Source: Trebonia kvetii | GTDB taxonomy: Bacteria > Actinomycetota > Actinomycetes > Streptosporangiales > Streptosporangiaceae | Direction of reading: 5' to 3' | NCBI RefSeq assembly: GCF_007827045.1 | Contig: NZ_RPFW01000001.1 | Span: 968,519 to 1,032,518, forward strand | Length of the DNA: 64,000 bases | In this document: positions 49,969 to 58,041 of the stretch, piece by piece | How positions within the stretch are numbered: position 1 is the first letter of the stretch | How the letters are laid out: each line of letters starts with the position of its first letter | Program-made: the position numbers and the translations under genes | Notes under the pieces: model-generated | What the model was told of the DNA's origin: nothing | Databases searched by the model: none | What the model saw: only the letters and a program-made list of their open reading frames with translations

Positions 49969-51006
49969 TCAAGCCGAGGAACGCACGACGAGCTCACTGC
50001 CCAGCACGAGTTGGACGGGCGAGCGGACGCGCCCCGCGATCTGATCGTCCAGGATCCGCAGGGCCTCGATGGCGAGCCGCTCGATCGGGTTGCGGATGGT
50101 GGTCAGCTCCGGCTCGGCCATGGTGGCCGCGGCAGAGTCGTCGAAGCCGACGACCGCGACGTCCTCCGGCACCCGCCGCCCGGCCGCGCGCAGCGCCCCG
50201 ATCGCACCGACCGCCATGAGGTCAGAAGCGATGAACAGGCCCCGCAGCCCGGGGTGGTTCCTGAGCAGCATTTCGGTCCCCTGCCGCCCGCTGTGCAGCG
50301 ACCAGTCGCCGGTGGCCACCAGATCGGGGCGGTACCGGTCGCCGAGCGCACGCCGGAAGCCGTCGAGGCGCTCAAGCCCGCTGCTGGTTTGCAGCGGGCC
50401 GGTCACCGTCCCGATAGCCCCTTCCACCTTTCCCGCCAAGAAGCTCGCGACGGTGAACGCCGCGTTCTCGTCGTCGATCGCCACCCAGGACAAGGCCTTC
50501 TCGAAGCCAAGCGGCTTGCCAAGGACCACGAACGGGAGCTTGCTTGCCTGCAAGCGCGGGAGCAGCGGCTCCTCGTCGTGCGTCAGCGCCAACAGCGCTC
50601 CATCCACGTGACCGACGGTGAGGTAGTCGCCGAGGAAGTGCTCTTCCTCCTCATCTCCGGCGCTGGTTATCAGCAGGTGGCGCCCGCTGTGCCGCAGCTG
50701 GCGGGAGAAAGTCCGGGCGAAGAGGCCAAAGTTGGGGTCCTCGAACAGCCGCTCCTGGCGCTCAGAGATGACGAAGGCAATCGATCCGGTGTGGCCGCGG
50801 GCCAGGTTCCTGGCCGACTGGTTGACCGAGTAGCCGAGAGCGTCGATCGCCTCATTCACGGCGTCGCGTACCGCCGGCCGCACATTGTGGCCGCCATTGA
50901 TCACGCGGGAGACCGTCCCGCGGCCGACGCCGGCCAGCCGGGCCACGTCATCGATCGTGGGCCGTCGGCGCGGGGACGCGGCGCCCTCCTGGGCCGAAGT
51001 GCTCAC
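49969..51006 (-). CDS. LacI-family regulator of the galactoside operon
   Basis: 345 residues, GTG start. The N-terminal HTH is PTIDDVARLAGVGRGTVSRV, INGGHNVRPAVRDAVNEAID. The C-terminal domain is periplasmic-binding-protein-like (FVISERQERLFEDPNFGLFA, VDGALLALTHDEEPLLPRL, GLFIASDLMAVGAIGALRAA, EDVAVVGFDDSAAATMAEPE). It is divergent from the ABC transporter/GH42 operon, and LacI-type boxes lie in between (51027-51042 and 51094-51107). The likely inducer is a galacto-oligosaccharide taken up by the transporter. It is related in style to CebR/BxlR repressors. Confidence 0.9.
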   Translation of the reverse strand: MSTSAQEGAASPRRRPTIDDVARLAGVGRGTVSRVINGGHNVRPAVRDAVNEAIDALGYSVNQSARNLARGHTGSIAFVISERQERLFEDPNFGLFARTFSRQLRHSGRHLLITSAGDEEEEHFLGDYLTVGHVDGALLALTHDEEPLLPRLQASKLPFVVLGKPLGFEKALSWVAIDDENAAFTVASFLAGKVEGAIGTVTGPLQTSSGLERLDGFRRALGDRYRPDLVATGDWSLHSGRQGTEMLLRNHPGLRGLFIASDLMAVGAIGALRAAGRRVPEDVAVVGFDDSAAATMAEPELTTIRNPIERLAIEALRILDDQIAGRVRSPVQLVLGSELVVRSSA

Positions 51007-51026
51007 CGGGGCATCCTAACCCTCAT

Positions 51027-51107
51027 TTGGTAACGCTTCCAATTCATCGTTGATCTCGCCAATCTAGCCTGCTAGAGTCCACGGCAACAAGCTTGGAAGC
51101 GCTCCCA
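51027..51107. promoter_or_regulatory. LacI-family operators in the divergent control region
   Basis: TGGAAGCGCTCCCA at 51094-51107 differs by one base from the 14-bp CebR palindrome TGGGAGCGCTCCCA. TTGGTAACGCTTCCAA at 51027-51042 is a weaker, near-symmetric copy closer to the LacI gene start. They suit repression of the operon and autorepression. The remaining leader to 51341 (about 235 bases) has no gene. Confidence 0.75.
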
Positions 51108-51341
51108 AACTTTCAGCGATCGCCCGGCGCCGCGAGCCGGGCGGCCGCTTGCAGGGTCCCTAGCGAGACAGGCGTGGCAGGGACCGGGCCCGGTTCACCC
51201 CCAGTGAAGGACCTCCGGCGCCCGCCACTCCCTCTCGCTGAGACCCGACACCGTACCAGAGCAGGGCCTCAGGGACGGCACAGTTTATCCGCCCTGGCAG
51301 CGCGCGGCCCGCGGCCAGAGGAGTCTAGGAGGCAGCACACA

Positions 51342-52706
51342 ATGACGTCGTTGACCCCAGCCACCGGGAACAGATCCCGGTCCCGGCACAAGCTCCTGCT
51401 GGCGGCCACCGCCGCCGCGGGGGCCCTCGCACTGGCGGCCTGCAGCAGCAGCAGCCCGGCTCCCTCAAGTAGTAGCAGCAGCGCTAGCAGCAGCAGTAGC
51501 AGCAGCAAGGTCACCCTCACCTTCTGGACGTGGGTACCTGGCATGTCCAAGGTCGTCAGCCTGTGGAACCAGTCCCACCCCAGCATCCAGGTGAACGTCA
51601 ACGAGGTCACCTCGGGTAACGCCGGGAGCTACGCCAAGATGTTCAGCGCGCTCCAGGCCGGGAACGCGCCTGACCTCGGCCAGGTCGAGTACGCGACCCT
51701 GCCGAACTTCGAGCACGTCGGCGGCCTAGTCGACCTGTCCCAGTACGGCGCCGCCAGCGTCAAGTCCGACTTCGTCCCGTGGACCTGGGGGCAGGTGTCC
51801 CAGGGCAGCGCGGTCTACGCGATCCCGCAGGACATCGGTCCGATGGGGCTGTTCTACCGGAGCGACCTGTTCAAGAAGTACGGGCTGGCCGTGCCGACGA
51901 CCTGGGCGCAGTACCTGAGCGACGCCAAGAAGCTGCACGCCGCCAACCCAAACGCCTACATCGCCGCCTTCACGGCAAACGACGCCCAGTGGTTCGCGGG
52001 CCTCGCCTGGCAGGCTGGGGCGAAGTGGTTCAACACCTCGGGCGACACCTGGGTCTCGGCCATCAACGACGCCGCCTCTACCCAGGTCGCCAACTACTGG
52101 CAGGAGCTGATCAGCCAGCACCTGGTGAAGGTGGAGCCGGACTTCGCCGCGGAGTGGTACAACGACCTGTCCAACGGCACCCTGCTCACCTGGCCGACGG
52201 CGGTCTGGGGAGAGAACACCCTGATCTCCAACGCCGCCGCGACCAAGGGTGACTGGCGAGTGACGGCGATGCCCAACTGGGGCGCGACCAAGAGCAACGG
52301 CAACTGGGGCGGCTCCACCACGGTGGTGTTCAAGGACAGCAAGCACCCGGCCCAGGCCGCACAGTTCGCCGAATGGCTGAACACCAACCAGCAGAGCCTC
52401 AACGGCCTCATCACCAACGGCGGCATCTACCCGGCCGACAGCGCCGGCCAGCAGCTGCCCGCCGCGAACTCGCCGGTCGCCTTCTACGGCGGCCAGAACA
52501 TCTGGAGCGTCTTCCGGGCCAACGGCCAGCTAGTGAACACCTCCTTCCAATGGGGCCCGATCATGAGCACGACCTTCACCCAGATTTCTGACGGCTTCGG
52601 CAAGGCGGCAAGCGGCTCGGGCACGCTCGCTCAGGTGCTGACATCGGCGCAGTCCCAGACCATCGCCACGATGAAGTCCCAGGGCTTCTCGGTCACGTCG
52701 GGCTGA
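51342..52706 (+). CDS. Sugar ABC transporter substrate-binding lipoprotein
   Basis: 454 residues, ATG with AGGAGG 9 bases upstream. Signal peptide with lipobox ALALAAC, so it is membrane-anchored through the Cys. A Ser-rich spacer follows (SSSSPAPSSSSSSASSSSSS). The family 1 solute-binding fold begins LTFWTWVPGMSKVVSLWNQ and contains AYIAAFTANDAQWFAGLAWQ. It binds an oligosaccharide, presumably galactose-containing given the GH42 downstream. First gene of the four-gene operon, separated from the permeases by a hairpin, which may keep it at higher abundance. Confidence 0.92.
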   Translation: MTSLTPATGNRSRSRHKLLLAATAAAGALALAACSSSSPAPSSSSSSASSSSSSSKVTLTFWTWVPGMSKVVSLWNQSHPSIQVNVNEVTSGNAGSYAKMFSALQAGNAPDLGQVEYATLPNFEHVGGLVDLSQYGAASVKSDFVPWTWGQVSQGSAVYAIPQDIGPMGLFYRSDLFKKYGLAVPTTWAQYLSDAKKLHAANPNAYIAAFTANDAQWFAGLAWQAGAKWFNTSGDTWVSAINDAASTQVANYWQELISQHLVKVEPDFAAEWYNDLSNGTLLTWPTAVWGENTLISNAAATKGDWRVTAMPNWGATKSNGNWGGSTTVVFKDSKHPAQAAQFAEWLNTNQQSLNGLITNGGIYPADSAGQQLPAANSPVAFYGGQNIWSVFRANGQLVNTSFQWGPIMSTTFTQISDGFGKAASGSGTLAQVLTSAQSQTIATMKSQGFSVTSG

Positions 52707-52713
52707 GCGTCCA

Positions 52714-52745
52714 GGGGCGCCCGGGACTAGCAGACCGGGCGCCCC
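52714..52745 (+). promoter_or_regulatory. Stem-loop between binding-protein and permease genes
   Basis: Perfect 11-base arms GGGGCGCCCGG (52714-52724) and CCGGGCGCCCC (52735-52745), 10-base loop, no T-run. It is 8 bases after the stop of the binding protein gene. Intercistronic hairpins of this kind raise the level of the upstream mRNA in sugar operons by protecting its 3' end and partly terminating transcription. Confidence 0.6.
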
Positions 52746-52789
52746 GCCCCGGCACGGGGCATGCTGACCAGCCACAAAGAGGAGCTGAT

Positions 52790-53770
52790 ATGGCCATCGA
52801 TGACACGGCGGCCCCTGTCGCCGCGAGGGCGGCGACGGCCGCCCCGACCGCCAATGGCGCACGGGGCAGGATGCTGCGCCGCGGGGCAGGCTGGGCGCCA
52901 GCCATGTTCCTTGGCCCATTCGGGGTGCTGTTCGCCCTGTTCTTCCTGCTGCCGATCGGGTACGCGGTCTACCAGAGCCTGCTCAAGGTGCATGTCTCGG
53001 GGCTCGGCCTTGGTCCGGGTTCCACCACGACGGAGTTCGCCGGGTTCTCCAACTATGCCCAGGTCTTCTCCGATCAGTCGTTCGTGCAGGGCGTGGGCCG
53101 TGTCCTGCTGTTCGGTGTGGTCCAGATCCCGGTGATGCTGGCCTTCGCCACCCTCCTTGCCCTGCTGCTTGACTCGGCGGTGGTCCGCTTCCGGCGCTTC
53201 TTCCGGCTCGTGTACTTCCTGCCCTATGGCATTCCCGGGGTCATCGCCGCGATCCTCTGGTCTTTCCTGTACCTGCCTGGCCTGAGCCCCGTCGTGACCA
53301 CACTGCAGCACGCCGGCTTCGGCACGGTGAATTTCCTCGGCACCAACAGCACGCTGTGGTCCATCGCCAACATCGTCACCTGGGAGTACACGGGTTACAA
53401 CATGCTCATCATCTACGCGGGCCTGCAGGCCATCCCCGCCGACCTGTACGAGGCCGCCCGCCTCGACGGCGCCTCCGAGTGGAAGGTGGCCACCCGGGTC
53501 AAGCTCCCCATGGTGTCCGGCGCGCTGGTGCTGACGGGCATCTTCAGCATCATCGGGACCTTGCAGCTGTTCAGTGAGCCGCAGGTACTGCGCGCGATCA
53601 CCAGCAATATCAGCAGTTCCTACACTCCTAACCTGCTCGGCTTCACGCAGGCATTCACCGCCAACAACCCGAACTACGCGGCGGCGATCGCGGTGGTGCT
53701 CGCGGTCGGCACCTTCATCTTGTCCTTCGGCTTCCTGAAGCTGATCCAGCGCCGCGGGGCGGCAGCGTGA
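52790..53770 (+). CDS. Sugar ABC transporter permease (MalF-like)
   Basis: 326 residues, six or more hydrophobic helices beginning FGVLFALFFLLPIGYAVYQS. The cytoplasmic EAA loop that contacts the ATPase is present (YEAARLDGASEWKVATRVKL, PMVSGALV). No ATPase gene is in the cluster; a shared MsiK-type ATPase encoded elsewhere is normal in actinomycetes. Its stop overlaps the next permease start. Confidence 0.9.
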   Translation: MAIDDTAAPVAARAATAAPTANGARGRMLRRGAGWAPAMFLGPFGVLFALFFLLPIGYAVYQSLLKVHVSGLGLGPGSTTTEFAGFSNYAQVFSDQSFVQGVGRVLLFGVVQIPVMLAFATLLALLLDSAVVRFRRFFRLVYFLPYGIPGVIAAILWSFLYLPGLSPVVTTLQHAGFGTVNFLGTNSTLWSIANIVTWEYTGYNMLIIYAGLQAIPADLYEAARLDGASEWKVATRVKLPMVSGALVLTGIFSIIGTLQLFSEPQVLRAITSNISSSYTPNLLGFTQAFTANNPNYAAAIAVVLAVGTFILSFGFLKLIQRRGAAA

Positions 53771-54669
53771 TGGCGGTGCGTGCCGAGGCCCGGCTAGTCC
53801 GCCCCGCACGGTCCCGGGCTCACGCCGCGCCGAAGGTCAGCCGGTCGGGGATTCTGGCCACCGCTTTCATGTTCGTCTGTGCCGTCTACTTCCTGCTACC
53901 GGCGTGGTGGCTGGTCGTCTCCTCCACCAAGGGACCGAGCACCCTGTACTCCTCGGAGGGGTTCTGGTTCAGCCAGTTCCGCTTCGCATCCAACCTGACC
54001 GGGCTCTTCAGCTATGACGGCGGGATTTACTGGCACTGGCTGGTCAATACCCTGCTTTACGCCGGTGTCGGGGCACTGGGCGCCACGGTCCTTGCCGCGG
54101 CGGCGGGGTACGCGCTGGCCAAGTACGACTTCCGCGGCCGGCACCTCGTCTTCTCGGTCATACTCGGCGGCGTGCTGGTCCCCGGCACCGCGCTGGCGCT
54201 GCCGCTGTACCTGCTGATGAGCAAGGTCGAGCTGACCAACACCTACTGGGCGGTGTTCCTGCCGAGCCTCGTCAGCCCGTTCGGCGTCTACCTGGCCCGT
54301 GTCTACGCGGAGGCGTCGATTCCCAACGAGCTGATCGAGGCCGGCCGGATCGACGGCGCCAGCGAGGGCCGGATCTTCCGGACCGTGGCGCTGCGCATCA
54401 TGTCGCCCGCCCTCGTGACCATGTTCCTGTTCCAGTTCGTGGCGATCTGGAACAACTTCTTCCTGCCGCTGGTCATGCTGTCCAACACCAACCTGTATCC
54501 GGTGACGCTCGGCCTGTACACCTGGAACAACGAGTACGGCCAGGCACCGCAGCTGGTCAGCTACGTGGTCATCGGCTCGCTGATCTCGGTCATACCGCTG
54601 GTCATCGCCTTCCTGTCGCTGCAGCGCTTCTGGCGGTCCGGCCTGGCCGCGGGGGGTGTCAAGCTGTGA
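53770..54669 (+). CDS. Sugar ABC transporter permease (MalG-like)
   Basis: 299 residues, ATG overlapping the upstream stop (TGATG); a GTG one codon earlier is an equal alternative. Helix 1 is ILATAFMFVCAVYFLLPAWW. EAA loop: ELIEAGRIDGASEGRIFRTV. It ends LQRFWRSGLAAGGVKL as is usual for the family. Forms the second half of the transport channel with the MalF-like protein. The GH42 gene overlaps its end (GTGA). Confidence 0.9.
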   Translation: MAVRAEARLVRPARSRAHAAPKVSRSGILATAFMFVCAVYFLLPAWWLVVSSTKGPSTLYSSEGFWFSQFRFASNLTGLFSYDGGIYWHWLVNTLLYAGVGALGATVLAAAAGYALAKYDFRGRHLVFSVILGGVLVPGTALALPLYLLMSKVELTNTYWAVFLPSLVSPFGVYLARVYAEASIPNELIEAGRIDGASEGRIFRTVALRIMSPALVTMFLFQFVAIWNNFFLPLVMLSNTNLYPVTLGLYTWNNEYGQAPQLVSYVVIGSLISVIPLVIAFLSLQRFWRSGLAAGGVKL

Positions 54670-56726
54670 GCGCACCCCGGACTGGCTCGGGCCGGCAAAT
54701 CCTGCCGCAGCTTGGCGGCATCGGCTACGGCGGCGACTACAACCCGGAGCAGTGGCCAGAAGCCACCTGGGCCGAGGATGTCCGGCTGATGGCCGAGGCC
54801 GGGGTCAACCTGGTGACGGTCGGGGTCTTCTCCTGGACAAGGCTGCAGCCGGCCCCGGGCGAGCTGACCGCCGGCTGGCTGGACCGGGTGCTGGACATGC
54901 TGGCCGACGCGGGGATATGGGTCGACCTGGCCACCGCGACGGCCTCACCGCCGGCCTGGCTCGTCGCCGCTCATCCCGAGATCCTGCCGGTCACGGCGGA
55001 CGGGACGCGCCTGGCCTTCGGCTCGCGCCAGCACTACTGCCCCAGCTCGCCGGCCTACCGGGACGCGGCGGCCGACCTCGCCCGGCGCCTGGCCGAGCGC
55101 TACGCCGATCACCCGGCCGTGGCCATGTGGCACATCGGGAACGAGTACGGCTGCCATGTCTCCGCCTGCTACTGCGAGACGTCGGCTCTTGCCTTCCGGC
55201 ACTGGCTCCGGGCCAGGTACGGGGAGCTTGACCAGCTCAACGACGCCTGGGGCGGGGCGGTCTGGAGCCAGGACTACACGAGCTGGGACCAGATCCAGCC
55301 GCCGCGCGCCGCTCCTACCTTCCGCAATCCGGCTCAGCAGCTCGACTTCGCGCACTTCAGCTCCGACGAGCTGCTCGCCTGCTACACCGCCGAGCGGGAG
55401 GTGCTCGCCACGCACAGCCCTGGCAAGCCCGTGACGACCAACTTCATGGGGCTGTTCCGGCCGGTGGACCAGTTCCGCTGGTCGGCCGGGATGGACGTGG
55501 TGTCCGTGGACAACTATCCGGACCCGGCCGACGCCGAGGCGCACGTGGCCTCGGCCATGGCCTGCGACCTGACCCGGTCGGCGGGCGGCGGCCGCCCGTG
55601 GCTGCTGATGGAACAGGCCCCCAGCGCCGTCAACTGGCGGGCGCTCAACGCGCCGAAGGCGCCGGGGCAGCACCGCGCGCTCAGCCTTCAGGCGGTCGCC
55701 CGCGGCGCCGACGCGGTGCTTTCCTTCCAGTGGCGCGCCGCGGCGGCCGGGGCCGAGAGGTTCCACAGCGGGATGGTGCCGCACGCCGGGACCGACAGCC
55801 GGGTCTGGCGTGAGGTGGTGGGCCTTGGCGCGGACCTGCGGCGGCTCGCCCCGGTCGCAGGCCATCCGGTGCGTGCCCAGGCAGCGCTCCTGTTCGACTG
55901 GGAGAACTGGTGGGCGCTTGAGCTCGACTCGCATCCGAGCAGCAGCCTGCGCCTCACCGAGCTGCTTGGCGAGGTGTACCGGCCGCTGCTGCAGGCGGGG
56001 GTGAACGCCGACTTCGTCCACCCGGAGAGCGACCTGTCCGGTTACCGGCTCGTCCTGGTGCCGGCGCTCTACCTCGTCACTGACGCGGGCGCGGAAAACG
56101 TCCGCCGTTTCGTGGCGGACGGCGGCACCGCCCTCATCACCTTCTTCTCCGGGATCGTCGATCCGCATGACCGGGTGCGCCTGGGCGGCTATCCAGCGCC
56201 CTGGCGGGAGCTGCTCGGCCTGCGCATCGAGGAACTGGCGCCGCTGCCTGACGGCGCGACCGTTCGCCTGGAAGGCTCAGGCACGGCCGCCGCCGCTGCC
56301 GCCGGCCGGCTCTGGCAGGACGTTATCGAACTGCGCGGTGCAAGTCCGCTGCTCTTCTTCCGTGGAGGCCATCTCGGCGGCCGGGCCGCGGTGACCCGGC
56401 ATCAGTTCGGCCAGGGCTCAGCGTTCTATGTCGGCACGCTCCCGGACCGGGCAACACTCAGCCGCCTGATCGGTCAGGCGTGCCAGGACGCGGGCGTCAC
56501 GTTGTGGACTGACTTGCCGGATGGTGTGGAGGCGGTCCGCCGCGGCGACTACCTCTTCCTCATCAGCCACCTCGACCGCCCGGTCGAGCTCGACCTCGGT
56601 GCCAGGCGCCTCGACCTGCTCACCGGGGCCAAGGTGGGACCGCTCGCCGTGCTCGCTCAACGCGATGTGCTGGTGCTGGCCTGGGACGACCCAGGCAGCG
56701 GCGCGGTGGGCCGGTCGGACGGCTGA
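54666..56726 (+). CDS. Beta-galactosidase, glycoside hydrolase family 42
   Basis: 686 residues, GTG start. Catalytic acid/base E160 (AMWHIGNEYGCHVSACYC, with the zinc-site cysteines of the family) and nucleophile E316 (PWLLMEQAPSAVNWR). Opens GGIGYGGDYNPEQWPEATWA. Three-domain GH42 architecture: TIM barrel, trimerisation domain and small beta domain. It has no signal peptide, so galactosides are hydrolysed inside the cell after uptake by the ABC transporter with which it is co-transcribed. It is followed by a strong terminator. Confidence 0.95.
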   Translation: MSAPRTGSGRQILPQLGGIGYGGDYNPEQWPEATWAEDVRLMAEAGVNLVTVGVFSWTRLQPAPGELTAGWLDRVLDMLADAGIWVDLATATASPPAWLVAAHPEILPVTADGTRLAFGSRQHYCPSSPAYRDAAADLARRLAERYADHPAVAMWHIGNEYGCHVSACYCETSALAFRHWLRARYGELDQLNDAWGGAVWSQDYTSWDQIQPPRAAPTFRNPAQQLDFAHFSSDELLACYTAEREVLATHSPGKPVTTNFMGLFRPVDQFRWSAGMDVVSVDNYPDPADAEAHVASAMACDLTRSAGGGRPWLLMEQAPSAVNWRALNAPKAPGQHRALSLQAVARGADAVLSFQWRAAAAGAERFHSGMVPHAGTDSRVWREVVGLGADLRRLAPVAGHPVRAQAALLFDWENWWALELDSHPSSSLRLTELLGEVYRPLLQAGVNADFVHPESDLSGYRLVLVPALYLVTDAGAENVRRFVADGGTALITFFSGIVDPHDRVRLGGYPAPWRELLGLRIEELAPLPDGATVRLEGSGTAAAAAAGRLWQDVIELRGASPLLFFRGGHLGGRAAVTRHQFGQGSAFYVGTLPDRATLSRLIGQACQDAGVTLWTDLPDGVEAVRRGDYLFLISHLDRPVELDLGARRLDLLTGAKVGPLAVLAQRDVLVLAWDDPGSGAVGRSDG

Positions 56727-56753
56727 TCCGCCGCCGGCCGCCGAGCCGCGGCC

Positions 56754-56789
56754 GAGCCGCCGCCAGCCCCGACGGGCTGGCGGCGGCTC
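56754..56789. terminator. Terminator after the galactoside operon
   Basis: Perfect 16-base arms GAGCCGCCGCCAGCCC (56754-56769) and GGGCTGGCGGCGGCTC (56774-56789) with loop CGAC, followed by GTTTC. It is 27 bases past the GH42 stop. No gene was found from here to 56915. Confidence 0.8.
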
Positions 56790-56915
56790 GTTTCAGCGGC
56801 CCTGCGTTCGCTGCCCCAGCGCCCGTCGCGCCTGGCGTCGTTTGGTTTGGGCCGATGGCTTCTTGCCGGGTAGTGCCGTTCCGCGCAAGTTATCGGCGTA
56901 CCTGATTCACAGCCA

Positions 56916-57455
56916 CTACCGGGATCGCATGGCGTTGATCCAGTTTTGGATGCGGTCGATGACGGCGGGGTGCGCGGGGAGCGTGCCTGCCCGTTCGGCG
57001 AGGACGTCCAGGCTGATGAGCCCGGCTCTGACGAGGGCGACGGCGAAGTCCAAGTCTTTCTCGTCGAAGCGGACGAGCTTGGCCAGGATGCAGTCGTGCG
57101 GCTCCAGGCACAGGCCGCGGCCCGGCCCGGTTCCCGGTGTCTCGAAGACGACCAGGCGATCACGCCAGCCGGCCGGGAAGACGCCGGTGCTGACGCTGAC
57201 GCCCTGCGGGTAATAGCCGAACTCGTTGTGGAACTCGGAGAACTCGCCCAGGTTGACATCGACGATGTCCGCCTTCGCACCGTCAGGGTCGGTAAAGAAG
57301 GCCGTGTCCACTTCCATGGACCCGGTGGCACGCGCCGGGAGCGCATCTTCCGGGTAGCTGCCCAGGATGGACTGGCTGCCGATAATCAGGATGTCGCGCT
57401 CTCCAGAAATCCGCGCCACGGCGCGCAGCACATGCGCGAGCTGTTCGCGGGTCAC
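56916..57455 (-). CDS. Nucleotidyltransferase-like protein (DUF6036 type), second gene of a two-gene unit
   Basis: 179 residues. A minimal nucleotidyltransferase fold is suggested by IIIGSQSILGSYPE (GS motif, residues 26-27) and ATGSMEVDTAFFTDP (acidic pair E48/D50), followed by CLEPHDCILAKLVRFDEKDL, typical of DUF6036/AbiEii-like proteins. The third metal residue is not clear. Its start overlaps the HTH protein's stop (ATGA). Paired HTH plus nucleotidyltransferase genes are a recurring toxin-antitoxin-like arrangement in actinomycetes, with the transferase as the likely effector. No experimental function is known to me. Confidence 0.7.
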   Translation of the reverse strand: MTREQLAHVLRAVARISGERDILIIGSQSILGSYPEDALPARATGSMEVDTAFFTDPDGAKADIVDVNLGEFSEFHNEFGYYPQGVSVSTGVFPAGWRDRLVVFETPGTGPGRGLCLEPHDCILAKLVRFDEKDLDFAVALVRAGLISLDVLAERAGTLPAHPAVIDRIQNWINAMRSR

Positions 57456-57952
57456 TGGGCGTGGCCTGCCCGCCAGTGCCGCCGGAAGGAATCCAGCACT
57501 GCGCGGCGCTCGTCAGGGGGAAGGATGCCGGTGAACGGGCTGTTCTGCCGCATCTCCGCGGCCTGCGGAGTTTCAGACATCAAGGCCGTGAGGACCTGGT
57601 CCGGTCCGGCGTCCAGCGCGTCGCGCCACAGTCCCAGCCAATGGGCGGCCATCGTCCCGGCGTGGACGGCGCTGAATCGGTCGAGGTTTGCCCGGACCCG
57701 CGCCAGCACCAGGTCGGGCTCGGCCACGAGGCGGCTGGCGATCGCGGCGTGCAGCCAGCGGGACTGCTCTTGCTCCCGTGTCAGCGGGCGGCGCGCCAGG
57801 GCCAGCACATCAGAACGCCGCACGTATCGGTGTGATCCGCCCCCGCGCACGGCCGGCAGCCTGCCGGAGTCGCACAAGTCCACGACATGCTGACGAGAGC
57901 AGCCGAGTAGGACTGCCGCCTCGCCAGTGCGGATCAGATCGTCCGAGTCCAT
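57452..57952 (-). CDS. MerR/excisionase-type HTH protein, first gene of the two-gene unit
   Basis: 166 residues from the ATG at 57952 (a GTG 11 codons upstream is possible). N-terminal HTH_17-type domain: LIRTGEAAVLLGCSRQHVVD, LCDSGRLPAVRGGGSHRYVR, RSDVLALARRPL. The C-terminal part is alpha-helical without known motif. GATAAT at 57959-57964 (minus strand) puts the transcription start almost at the ATG, so the mRNA may be leaderless. A perfect tandem AAAACACAA repeat (57970-57987) lies just upstream, a likely autoregulatory site. Probably the antitoxin/regulator of the nucleotidyltransferase. Confidence 0.72.
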   Translation of the reverse strand: MDSDDLIRTGEAAVLLGCSRQHVVDLCDSGRLPAVRGGGSHRYVRRSDVLALARRPLTREQEQSRWLHAAIASRLVAEPDLVLARVRANLDRFSAVHAGTMAAHWLGLWRDALDAGPDQVLTALMSETPQAAEMRQNSPFTGILPPDERRAVLDSFRRHWRAGHAQ

Positions 57953-58041
57953 CAATCCATTATCCGTAGAAAACACAAAAAACACAACGCCAATGCCTGC
58001 CGCGCTATGCCCAGTAGGGAATTCATGATGCAGAAGCGGAG

